Source: Bacillus sp. FJAT-47783
GTDB taxonomy: Bacteria; Bacillota; Bacilli; Bacillales; Aeribacillaceae
Assembly: GCF_022808615.1 (NCBI RefSeq)
Contig: NZ_JAKZKS010000009.1
Location: 1-64,000, forward strand
Direction of reading: 5' to 3'
DNA: 64,000 bases
Shown piece by piece: positions 8,029 to 16,615 of this stretch. Position numbers and translations under genes: made by a program. A model generated the notes under the pieces. That model did not search any database. It was given only the letters and a program-made list of their open reading frames with translations, and was not told the DNA's origin. Within the stretch, counting starts at the first letter, position 1. Every line of letters begins with the position of its first letter.

Positions 8029-8052
8029 AATATGTCTGGTTTTTCCTTTTTT
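8010..8052 (+). terminator. Terminator of the gerPF pair, overlapping the stop codon
   Basis: AACCAGAC lies inside the last codons of gerPF copy 2. GTCTGGTT followed by TTTCC and TTTTTTT lies after the stop. The loop of about 18 nt contains the TAA. Confidence 0.6.
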
Positions 8053-8060
8053 TGTACGTA

Positions 8061-8099
8061 AAAAGAGGACAGCCTTTACGCAGACTGTCTCCTCCTTTA
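8061..8099 (-). terminator. Terminator of sbcC
   Basis: On the minus strand AGGAGACAG pairs with CTGTCCTC, and a T-run follows immediately. It sits directly after the sbcC stop. Confidence 0.7.
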
Positions 8100-8101
8100 A
8101 T

Positions 8102-11100
8102 TTATATTGTCTCGATTTTCACTCGCGTCCCACGGCCGGATGGTTCGGCTTGTTCAACGATGAGTCGCTTCGGAAGTCGGGCTCGTAACTCTTGTACGTG
8201 ACTAATGACACCGACAGACAAATTGTTCGAGTGTAGTTTTTCAAGAGCGGAAACGACGGTATCAAGAAGGTCTGAATCCAATGTCCCAAACCCTTCATCT
8301 AAAAAGAAGAATTGCAACGGGTATTGACCACGAAGCTGTATTTGTGCTGATAAAGATAGAGCGAGTGCGAGTGACGTCATGAACGTTTCTCCTCCTGATA
8401 GCGTTGTGACAGGTCGTTTCACACCACCGTTGGCGTCATCCCGTATAATAAATCCACCTTGTGAATCTACTTCAATAGCATATCTTCTTCGCGTTAGTTG
8501 TCCTAATCGTTCCGATGCATCGAAACTGACTTGTTCTAGCTGTTCTTCAGCAATGTATTCTACAAAACTATTACCTTTAAAAATCGATTGCAGTTGATTG
8601 AGTTGTTCGATATGACGTTCTAAATGGTGCTTTTCTTCTTCTATTTCCATAAAGCGCTCGTGCTTATTTAAAATCGTCGTTAATTGTGTTTGAGCGGCCC
8701 CTTTTTCAGCAATGGCATTATTTAATCGTTCTTTCATTTCTCGTTTTTTAGTCTGTAATTGCTCCCACTGCTCTTTCGTAATCGTACGCCCATTTAATTT
8801 TTCAGTTACGTTTTGAAGAGCTGTTTCGATTTCTTTTACTGCTTCCTGATAAACCGTTACTTTTTCTTTTAGTCGCTGTTTTTCTTCGGCTGGTAGGACA
8901 GCCATTAAAGCTTCTTCAATTTGCTCGAACTTGGACGATTGCTTTTCTTCGTGCCATCTTACTTCCGCTTTTTCCAGCTTCTTCTGGGAATCTTCCCACT
9001 GTTTTTTCGCAGTATACCACTTACGTTGAAGATCGTGTAATTGATTGGATAATTGCTGCCATTCTTCATAAGCTGATTGTTCTTGTTGTTGATAATGCTT
9101 TAATGTATGTTCAACTCGTATTAACTCTTCATGAAGTGTGTGAATATTAATATTTTCTTCTTTAAATCGTTTTTCTTTCTCTTGAACCGATTGCTGTTTT
9201 GCTTTTAATTCAGCCGTTTTTGCCGACAATTCATTGGACGTTTTATATTCTTGTTCTTTTAACACTTGTTTTAATCGTTCTTTTTCTTCAATAAAAGCCA
9301 CGCTTTTTTCGATTCGCTCCGTTAATTGTTCAACAAGCTCCTCTTTCTGTTTTAACCGCTCAAGTTTATCCTCTACTTCATCGATAGGAACATCTTCAAA
9401 AGCAGCTATCCAATTTTTCTTTTCTTCTTCTAGTTGTTCATATAGCCACTGTTGTTTTTCTTCCAGTTCCTTTACTTCTGTTTCAATGGAATGGGCTAAC
9501 GGTTCTTGTTGTAGCTTTATTTCCTGAAGGCGACGAATTTCTTCATGTATATTCGTCAGTTTACCTTTAATTGATAAAAAGTCTTGTTGTAATGCCTTAG
9601 TTTCTGTCACAAATTGTTTAAATACATGTTCGATCGATTCATTTTCAGAAAGCGCATCATAGTGTATTAATGGTTCTATCGTAGCGGCGGTCACATCACG
9701 TACTTCTTGTAAAATGATTTGCTCTTTGACGATCGTTTCTGATAAGTCTTCCAGTTTTAGTTTTAACGTGCGAATGTGCTGTTCTTCTTTCATGACTGAA
9801 TCAAGATCGTTTTCGAGTGTATCGAGTTTTTTTTGCCACTTCGAAAGTTCTTCAGCTGAGGAACTGATTTGTGGTGCAGGATGGTCGGTTGAACCACATA
9901 CAGGGCAAGCCTCCCCTTCAATTAAATCTTTAGCAAGTTGCTTCGCTACTTCATGTGTACGAACCTTTTCGATATTGGCTCTGACTGTTTTTATTTGAAT
10001 TTTTAACCACTGTCCAAATCGTTCCATTTCACGGTGACGCTCACTAACTAGCTCAAATAAACGATTTAGCGCAAAATATTTTTCAACTAATTGCTTCTCT
10101 AAAACACGCTTTTTCTCATCGATTTCTATCCATTGCTTAGAAAGCGATTGAAGCTGATCGTTTTTCTTTTGTATTGACTGATGAATCTCGCTCACTTGTG
10201 TATTCAGCTGATTGATTTGTTGCTTTTTCTGTAATGCCGTTTGGAGCTTTTCACGCTCTTCTACTCTCACGCTCGTTTCTTTTAGCTCTTTTTTTAGTTG
10301 AGCTTGTTTCTCAAGCGCTCTTGTTAAAATATCCTCAATTTTTCTTATCTCTGTTTTTGTTTGCTCAAATGAAGATTGCAACGATTTACATTCTCGTTGT
10401 AGCGAGGTTACTAGTTGTTCATCGTTTTTAAGCTCCTCGGAAATGTCTTTGAATTGGTGGAGCTTTTCACGTCTTTTCATTAAAACGGGCTCCTGTTGAG
10501 CTCGTTCTTGACGTATATGTTCAAACGCTTGTTTCTTTTCTTCGAATTGTTTTTTTGTGATCTCTACTTTTGCTGTTAATTCGTTCGTTTCAGCTTCATA
10601 TGTTGATTGTTCTTTCGTTAACTCCTTGACAGCCTCTGCATAGGGCTTTAATCGTTCTGCCTCTTCAGCATCGATGAGCTGCTTTTCGATTTTCTGAAAA
10701 TCTTCCTTCTGTTTTTGATACGTTTCCTGTTTTTGCAGAAGCAACTGCTGTTCATTTAGCCATTGCCAAATTTGTTGTTGTTCGTCATATGCTTGTGTGA
10801 AATGTTCATGTTCTTTTTCAACTTGTTCTAAATGCTTTATACGCTCATTTACCGCTTCTTTTGCTTGTTCAACCGCTTCCTTTGAAGCATCGCCAAGTCC
10901 GGTTTGCTCAGCAGAAAGTTCATTATACGTCGCTTTTGATGTTTGAAGTCGTAGCTTTAACTTTTTCGTTAATACATCACCGTACTTTTCTAAATGAAAG
11001 ATTCTTTGTAGCATTTGCCTGCGTTCAGATCCTTTTAACGATAAAAATTCAGCAAATTTCCCTTGCGGAAGAACGACCGCTCGTGTAAAGTCATCAATCG

Positions 11101-11518
11101 TTAATCCTAATAATTCATGAATTTTTTCATTGACTTCATTGGCTTTATCAGCTAAAACAACGGTTTCGTCCCCTTCTTCCATTAGGCGGCAAATGGACGT
11201 TTTAATGCGGATATCGTCCGTTCGTTTAAATTTACGTTCAATTCGATAACGTTTCGTGCTCTTTGCATTGGCGAGTTCAAATGTAAAACTAACGGAAAGT
11301 TGATTTTCTGCATGGTTCATAATACCTTGCGTATTATTGGAAGCTCTTTCGACTTTCCCGTACAACGCAAGGGTCATCGCATCTAAAATGGATGATTTTC
11401 CGCTTCCGGTCGGTCCAAAGATACCAAAAACCCCACCGCTACATAACGCTTCAAAATCAATTTCTTGTTTTTCGCGGAAGCTATGCAAGCCAGCTATCGT
11501 TAATGTTATCGGCTTCAA
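8102..11518 (-). CDS. sbcC: Nuclease SbcCD subunit C (ATPase)
   Basis: 1138 residues, the usual size. An SMC/Rad50-type ATPase that with SbcD opens DNA hairpins and trims blocked ends. Visible: Walker A GPTGSGKSS near residue 37; two long coiled-coil arms; zinc-hook CPVC near residue 530; ABC signature LSGGETF; Walker B FFLDEGFGTLD near the C-terminus; and a final basic tail. Its start overlaps the sbcD stop by 4 nt, so the pair is coupled. The order addB-addA-sbcD-sbcC is that of B. subtilis. Confidence 0.95.
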   Translation of the reverse strand: MKPITLTIAGLHSFREKQEIDFEALCSGGVFGIFGPTGSGKSSILDAMTLALYGKVERASNNTQGIMNHAENQLSVSFTFELANAKSTKRYRIERKFKRTDDIRIKTSICRLMEEGDETVVLADKANEVNEKIHELLGLTIDDFTRAVVLPQGKFAEFLSLKGSERRQMLQRIFHLEKYGDVLTKKLKLRLQTSKATYNELSAEQTGLGDASKEAVEQAKEAVNERIKHLEQVEKEHEHFTQAYDEQQQIWQWLNEQQLLLQKQETYQKQKEDFQKIEKQLIDAEEAERLKPYAEAVKELTKEQSTYEAETNELTAKVEITKKQFEEKKQAFEHIRQERAQQEPVLMKRREKLHQFKDISEELKNDEQLVTSLQRECKSLQSSFEQTKTEIRKIEDILTRALEKQAQLKKELKETSVRVEEREKLQTALQKKQQINQLNTQVSEIHQSIQKKNDQLQSLSKQWIEIDEKKRVLEKQLVEKYFALNRLFELVSERHREMERFGQWLKIQIKTVRANIEKVRTHEVAKQLAKDLIEGEACPVCGSTDHPAPQISSSAEELSKWQKKLDTLENDLDSVMKEEQHIRTLKLKLEDLSETIVKEQIILQEVRDVTAATIEPLIHYDALSENESIEHVFKQFVTETKALQQDFLSIKGKLTNIHEEIRRLQEIKLQQEPLAHSIETEVKELEEKQQWLYEQLEEEKKNWIAAFEDVPIDEVEDKLERLKQKEELVEQLTERIEKSVAFIEEKERLKQVLKEQEYKTSNELSAKTAELKAKQQSVQEKEKRFKEENINIHTLHEELIRVEHTLKHYQQQEQSAYEEWQQLSNQLHDLQRKWYTAKKQWEDSQKKLEKAEVRWHEEKQSSKFEQIEEALMAVLPAEEKQRLKEKVTVYQEAVKEIETALQNVTEKLNGRTITKEQWEQLQTKKREMKERLNNAIAEKGAAQTQLTTILNKHERFMEIEEEKHHLERHIEQLNQLQSIFKGNSFVEYIAEEQLEQVSFDASERLGQLTRRRYAIEVDSQGGFIIRDDANGGVKRPVTTLSGGETFMTSLALALSLSAQIQLRGQYPLQFFFLDEGFGTLDSDLLDTVVSALEKLHSNNLSVGVISHVQELRARLPKRLIVEQAEPSGRGTRVKIETI

Positions 11519-12696
11519 TTCGAATCAACTCCCACTTTCTCGTCTTCTGCTATAAGCTCTAAAAATAGTTGTACGAGCTCTCCTTCCGGTTCAGCTCCAC
11601 CCGTTTGCTGCGCATAAAAACGTCTAAACACTTCATCGATCGGGACATTCTCTTTTCTGCTTTCTCGTTTCATTTCCTTGTCTGTTTGGAAAATAGGTCG
11701 AATATGAATAAAGCCATCATGGGCTTTTCTTAGGCGATGAATTTCTTCGAGTGATAAGTTATTTGTGAGCTGGATTTCCAGATCAATCCACGCATCTCTG
11801 TCCTTGCCTTCTTCCAGCCATTGATATACTTCTTTAAGCCCTGCTTTCGCTTTCCATTTGACAAGCGGCTTACCACTTGTTATATACACTTCTGAAACGG
11901 ACGCTTCTTCTCTTGGTTTCACATCAATAATCGAAACGCTTTTCGCATAGCCTGCTTCCGAAAAGCTATAGGCTAATGGTGAACCGGAATATCTCGCCTT
12001 CGTTAGTGCCTTTTTCACATTTTGCGGTCGATGTAAATGACCGAGTGCAACATATTGCGCGTTCTGTGGTAAACTCGTTGCGCGTACTGTATAAGCTCCT
12101 CCGACTTCAATCGGCCGCTCGGAATCTGTCGATGCTCCTCCTTGAACATATAAATGACTCATCGCAATATTAACCGTATCTTTCTTAAATTGCTCAGCCA
12201 TCAATTGAAACAAGTCACGAATTTTTTCATCATATTGATCGCGCAGTAGAATTTCGTCATGCTCCTCTGATAGCAATTGTTCTAACCTTGCTTCCGACGG
12301 ATAAGCTAATGCTGCAACGTTTAGTCCTTCATTCAAAGAAGGTACAGGTATGGTGACAATGTTTGATGTCGGATAACCGATTAAATGGATATTTTGTTCT
12401 GTTGCAAGCGGCGATGAAGCAGAAAGCCTGTCTGGGTTATCGTGGTTCCCAGAAATGACTACAACCGGTCTTTTTCCTTTATCGGATAGCCTTGACATAC
12501 TATCATAAAAAAGCTGTTCAGCTTGAGCTGGCGGATTCACGGTATCAAATACATCACCAGCCATTAAAACGACATCTATTTTTTCCTGTTCAACGATTTC
12601 TTGTAGCTCGTCTAAAAATTGTGCCTGCTCAGGAAGACGACTTCTTCCTTCAAGTGTCTTTCCTAAATGCCAATCCGCTGTATGCAAAATTCTCAA
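11515..12696 (-). CDS. sbcD: Nuclease SbcCD subunit D
   Basis: Mn-dependent phosphoesterase partner of SbcC. The metal motifs are in order: DWHLGK, GDVFDT, GNHDNP and LGHLHRPQ. I place the start at TTG 12696 (MRILHTADWHLGK), about 10 nt after GGGAGG. The ATG at 12705 is only two bases from that ribosome site. The 393 residues are normal for the family. It overlaps sbcC by 4 nt. A MITE fills the space between it and addA. Confidence 0.92.
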   Translation of the reverse strand: MRILHTADWHLGKTLEGRSRLPEQAQFLDELQEIVEQEKIDVVLMAGDVFDTVNPPAQAEQLFYDSMSRLSDKGKRPVVVISGNHDNPDRLSASSPLATEQNIHLIGYPTSNIVTIPVPSLNEGLNVAALAYPSEARLEQLLSEEHDEILLRDQYDEKIRDLFQLMAEQFKKDTVNIAMSHLYVQGGASTDSERPIEVGGAYTVRATSLPQNAQYVALGHLHRPQNVKKALTKARYSGSPLAYSFSEAGYAKSVSIIDVKPREEASVSEVYITSGKPLVKWKAKAGLKEVYQWLEEGKDRDAWIDLEIQLTNNLSLEEIHRLRKAHDGFIHIRPIFQTDKEMKRESRKENVPIDEVFRRFYAQQTGGAEPEGELVQLFLELIAEDEKVGVDSN

Positions 12697-12727
12697 AGTT
12701 TTCATTCCTCCCTTACTTGAAGAAAGC

Positions 12728-12852
12728 TTGGGGCTGTCCGAAAAGGAGTATTTACGTCCCGAAAGACCGAAAGAATGTTGATTTTACAGTATTCCTTTGG
12801 TTTTAATTTTGGAGCATTTTACTCTAAAATAGACTTTTTAAACAGCCCCGGA
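12728..12852. mobile_element. MITE-like element, GGGGCTGTCC family, copy 2
   Basis: The left end GGGGCTGTCCGAAAAGG and the reverse-complemented right end CCGGGGCTGTTTAAAAA form inverted repeats. The interior matches 450-585 (GTATTTACG, AAAGAATGTTGATTT, TTTTAATTTTGGA, ACTCTAAAAT). No ORF. It lies between addA and sbcD, so transcripts of the block must read through it or restart. Confidence 0.65.
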
Positions 12853-12886
12853 ATTCACGTTGTGAGTTATATTAATCGATTCCTTA

Positions 12887-15800
12887 TTATAGCTTAATCG
12901 TTAACGGTCCATCGAAAAAGTATAAATATTTTTCAGCTAGCTGTTTCTTTGTAATTTTCTCAATGGCTCGTGCGTATAAATCGATTTGCACACGATAACG
13001 ATTTTGCAAAGTTGGAATGGCTTCCTCGACAGTGGAAAATCTTCCACGAATTGTATCGGTCTTATAATCTAGTAACACGAGGCCTTTTTCATCTTCAAAT
13101 AAGCAGTCGATAATCCCTTGAACTAAAACCGCTTCCCCTTCTAATCCATTTATTTCTTTTTCATATATTTCATTCGCTCGCATCGCGAAGCTAAATGGCA
13201 CTTCTCGCTCTATATTTATAGCTCTTTTCAGTCTGTTTCCGATATCCGATTCCAAAAAGGCTAAAATTTGATCAACTTGTATTGATTTTGCTTGAACATC
13301 TGTTAAGATTTCTCTTTTTACTAAGTCTTCAATTAAGAATTCGATGGATTGTTTCGTTACTCCTTCGTTAAACGTCATATGTTGCATGACCGTATGCATA
13401 GCCGTTCCGATTTCTGCTTTCGATAATGACTTTTCTTGTAAAAACGTTGGGCGGTTAAATAAATAAGGAGACGACTGAAATACCGTATTGTCGCTATATT
13501 CATCTTTATTTAGCGTTTGGGATCGTTTAATATCTGAAACCGATTGTTTTGAGCGATGAGTCGTAGCTGCTTGAAATGGATATTGCCACTCAAGCCGAGA
13601 CGTTACTTTCTCTTTCCATTCGCTTTCAACAGTTACTACTTCACGGTTCATAATGGCATTCATTTTTTCTTCTAATTGGTCGGTTTCTTCTCTAACATGG
13701 TCGTGAAAATGTGAATCATGAATAAGCTCGATCTGAAACTTTGCTTGGTATGAATATATGTCATGTTCCATCTTCATGTCCTCTTCACGCAATATATGTG
13801 CATCCTTATGACGAATGAGTGCAGGACCAATCCAATCTAAATAACATTTCGCTTTCGACCGTTCAAAATCAGGAAGTAGCCAATCTGAATGTGAAATCAT
13901 CTGGCGCCATTCCGCAAACGATTTTTCTGCTTCTTTTACGGTGCCGATAAGCATAAGCTTCTCTTTTGCTCGTGTTAAGGCAACATATAACACTCTAAGC
14001 TCTTCTGAAAGCATTTCGATTTTCATTTTCTTCTTCATCGCAATAAGCGGAAGTGTCGGATAGCTAATTCGCTTTTTCGGGTCAATATATTTGGAAGCAA
14101 AGCCTAACTCTTTATCAAGTAAATACTTTCGGTTTAAATCCATCATATTAAACGGCTTCGAGAGTCCAGCAACAAACACAACCGGAAACTCCAAACCTTT
14201 ACTTGAGTGGATCGTCATAATGCGTACGACATCTTCTTGTTCCCCTAACGCGCGAGCAGCCCCTAAATCATCCCCGCGATCTTGCATGCGTTCAATAAAT
14301 CGTAAAAATCGAAATAAACCTCTAAAGGATGTTGTTTCGTATTGACGTGCTCGGTCATATAAAGCTCGTAAGTTCGCTTGACGTTGCTTCCCCCCAGGCA
14401 TTCCCCCGACAAAATCGAAAAAGTGTGTGTCTCGGTACAACTGCCAAATAAGATCAGATACCGGCCCTTTTCTTGCTAAGTCACGCCATGTTGAAAGCCC
14501 GGCAACAAACGGTTTTATCTTTTCAACTACATAACCGTCTTCAGCACTTGACTGTTGTAAAAAAGTTTGAAGCGCTTCATAAAAAGCTCCTTTTTTCTTA
14601 TACGTACGAATAATGGCTAATTCATTGGCATTTAGTCCGACAATCGGCGAACGTAAAACTGAAGCAAGCGGTATATCTTGATACGGGTTATCGATTACTT
14701 TTAATAACGACAACATAATTGCGACTTCCGTAGCTTCAAAATATCCTGTTGAAAGATTGGCATAGACAGGTATTCCTTGTTGTTTGAACTCCTCTATCAA
14801 TTGCGGTGCCCACGGCATTGCCCGTAATAAGATGACGATGTCACGATAGGTGATCGGTCTTGTCCGACCGAGCTTTCGATCAAAAATTGGAAATTGCTTT
14901 TGGATCATTTCTTTAATTTTTGTTACCATTAATCGCGCTTCGAGCTGAGCTGTCTCAAGCTCTTCTTCTTGAAATAGCGCGATGTCGCCTTCTTCCGTTT
15001 CTTCTCGTTTAGCTCGGTCAATGATATACAATTCTGTCTTCATATCATCATTGTCCGGATACGAAGCGCCAAGCTTTAATTCGGCATCTTCGTTATAATC
15101 AATCTCGCCGACATTTTCTCCCATCACTTGCTTAAAAATATAGTTCGTACTATCTAATATTTCGGATCTACTTCGAAAGTTTTTCGCTAAATCAATGCGA
15201 AGACCGGAGCCTTCTCCTTCTGGTGTAAACCGTTTATATTTCGATAAAAACAAAAATGGTTCTGCTAAACGGAAGCGATAAATAGATTGCTTAACATCGC
15301 CAACCATAAATAAATTTCCGTCTTGTTCCTCTCCACTTTTGACGAGCTTTATAATCGCTTCTTGGACAAGGTTTGTATCTTGATATTCATCGACTAATAC
15401 TTCCGCGAATTGCTGTTTGTAATATATTGCAGCATCACTTGGAATAAGCTCTCCATGCTCATCTTCTTCCGTTAATATTTTTAAGCAATAATGCTCCAAA
15501 TCAGAGAAATCAACGAGCGCTTTTTCTTTTTTTACCGCCTCAAAACGGTTAGCAAATTGTTTCACTAAATTGACTAGTACTGTCATGACTGGAGCCATCA
15601 TTTTCAAATCTTGCATGTAATACTGAATGTCCCGATTAAACAGCTCATCTTTCAGCTTTTGCACTTGCTTTTTCACGCTATCTCGCATTTTCGTCACTTG
15701 CTCAAGAAGCTTAGGGTCATATTCATCCCCTTTACACGGTTTAGCGCGTGAAGGCTTAAAGCTTTGTACCTTTTTCCCAAGTTCTTCCCAATCCGTGGCA

Positions 15801-16615
15801 TGAATCATTTCTTCCATTTGCGCGATGTCATCCGTTAAGTTTTCAGCTCTCGGCGCAGGACCTCCGGCAATTTTCGTAATCTCTAACGCTCTTTTTAACT
15901 GTGTGATGCCACCTGCTAACTGCATGTGGACGTCCTTTTGTAAATATTGAAAGAATGGCAGTTCTTCAAAAGAACTTGTTTCATTGTGTTCATACATAGC
16001 AACAATCGTATCAAGCCACTTTTCAGGAGTTGGGTGCGAACGTGAAAATAAATATAAAGAACGGATTAAGCTTTGCAAATCCGTGTCCGTTCGATCACCT
16101 GTATACCGATCAACGAGATCAAAAAACGGTTCATTGTTTTCCATTCCATACTGTTCTTCAAATAGCTCATCTAACACTTCATCCATTAATAATTCGATTT
16201 CCGTCGCATCTGCAATGCGAAAACCTGGGTCTAAATCGATTTTATAATAGTACTTCCTAACAACATTCAAACAAAAGGAATGTAATGTCGAAATTGATGC
16301 TTTATTTAATAGTGTCAATTGTCTTCTTAAATGAAGGGATGCAGGATTTTCTTTTAATGCTTTTTCTAATGCCTCCCCAATTCGGTTTCGCATTTCCGCT
16401 GCAGACGCATTTGTAAAGGTTACGATGAGCAAACGGTCAACATCGATGGGATTTTCCTTCGAAATGATTTTTCGAATAATCCGCTCGACTAACACGGCTG
16501 TCTTCCCTGAACCAGCCGCCGCCGCTACTAAAATATCGCGGCCAGTTGACACAATCGCTTTCCACTGATCGTCCGTCCACTGGCTATTTTCTGGCTTTTT
16601 CATCCAATCACTCAT
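12887..16615 (-). CDS. addA: ATP-dependent helicase/nuclease subunit A (AddA)
   Basis: The RecB-like motor and nuclease of AddAB, which resects double-strand breaks until it meets Chi. About 1242 residues. UvrD-type motifs: Walker A AAAAGSGKTA near residue 34, DEYQDTN and VGDVKQSIYRFR near 410-440, and VRIMTIHSSKGLEFPVVF near 800. The C-terminal nuclease motif LLDYKTD is near 1185. I use the ATG at 16615 because AAAGGAGG abuts the one at 16621. The start overlaps addB by 8 nt. Length and order agree with B. subtilis. Confidence 0.95.
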   Translation of the reverse strand: MSDWMKKPENSQWTDDQWKAIVSTGRDILVAAAAGSGKTAVLVERIIRKIISKENPIDVDRLLIVTFTNASAAEMRNRIGEALEKALKENPASLHLRRQLTLLNKASISTLHSFCLNVVRKYYYKIDLDPGFRIADATEIELLMDEVLDELFEEQYGMENNEPFFDLVDRYTGDRTDTDLQSLIRSLYLFSRSHPTPEKWLDTIVAMYEHNETSSFEELPFFQYLQKDVHMQLAGGITQLKRALEITKIAGGPAPRAENLTDDIAQMEEMIHATDWEELGKKVQSFKPSRAKPCKGDEYDPKLLEQVTKMRDSVKKQVQKLKDELFNRDIQYYMQDLKMMAPVMTVLVNLVKQFANRFEAVKKEKALVDFSDLEHYCLKILTEEDEHGELIPSDAAIYYKQQFAEVLVDEYQDTNLVQEAIIKLVKSGEEQDGNLFMVGDVKQSIYRFRLAEPFLFLSKYKRFTPEGEGSGLRIDLAKNFRSRSEILDSTNYIFKQVMGENVGEIDYNEDAELKLGASYPDNDDMKTELYIIDRAKREETEEGDIALFQEEELETAQLEARLMVTKIKEMIQKQFPIFDRKLGRTRPITYRDIVILLRAMPWAPQLIEEFKQQGIPVYANLSTGYFEATEVAIMLSLLKVIDNPYQDIPLASVLRSPIVGLNANELAIIRTYKKKGAFYEALQTFLQQSSAEDGYVVEKIKPFVAGLSTWRDLARKGPVSDLIWQLYRDTHFFDFVGGMPGGKQRQANLRALYDRARQYETTSFRGLFRFLRFIERMQDRGDDLGAARALGEQEDVVRIMTIHSSKGLEFPVVFVAGLSKPFNMMDLNRKYLLDKELGFASKYIDPKKRISYPTLPLIAMKKKMKIEMLSEELRVLYVALTRAKEKLMLIGTVKEAEKSFAEWRQMISHSDWLLPDFERSKAKCYLDWIGPALIRHKDAHILREEDMKMEHDIYSYQAKFQIELIHDSHFHDHVREETDQLEEKMNAIMNREVVTVESEWKEKVTSRLEWQYPFQAATTHRSKQSVSDIKRSQTLNKDEYSDNTVFQSSPYLFNRPTFLQEKSLSKAEIGTAMHTVMQHMTFNEGVTKQSIEFLIEDLVKREILTDVQAKSIQVDQILAFLESDIGNRLKRAINIEREVPFSFAMRANEIYEKEINGLEGEAVLVQGIIDCLFEDEKGLVLLDYKTDTIRGRFSTVEEAIPTLQNRYRVQIDLYARAIEKITKKQLAEKYLYFFDGPLTIKL

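Noticed and set aside
8379-10431. Several plus-strand frames of 65-97 residues inside sbcC
   Set aside because: They are antisense shadows of the coiled-coil coding sequence, Ser/Phe-rich and without ribosome sites.
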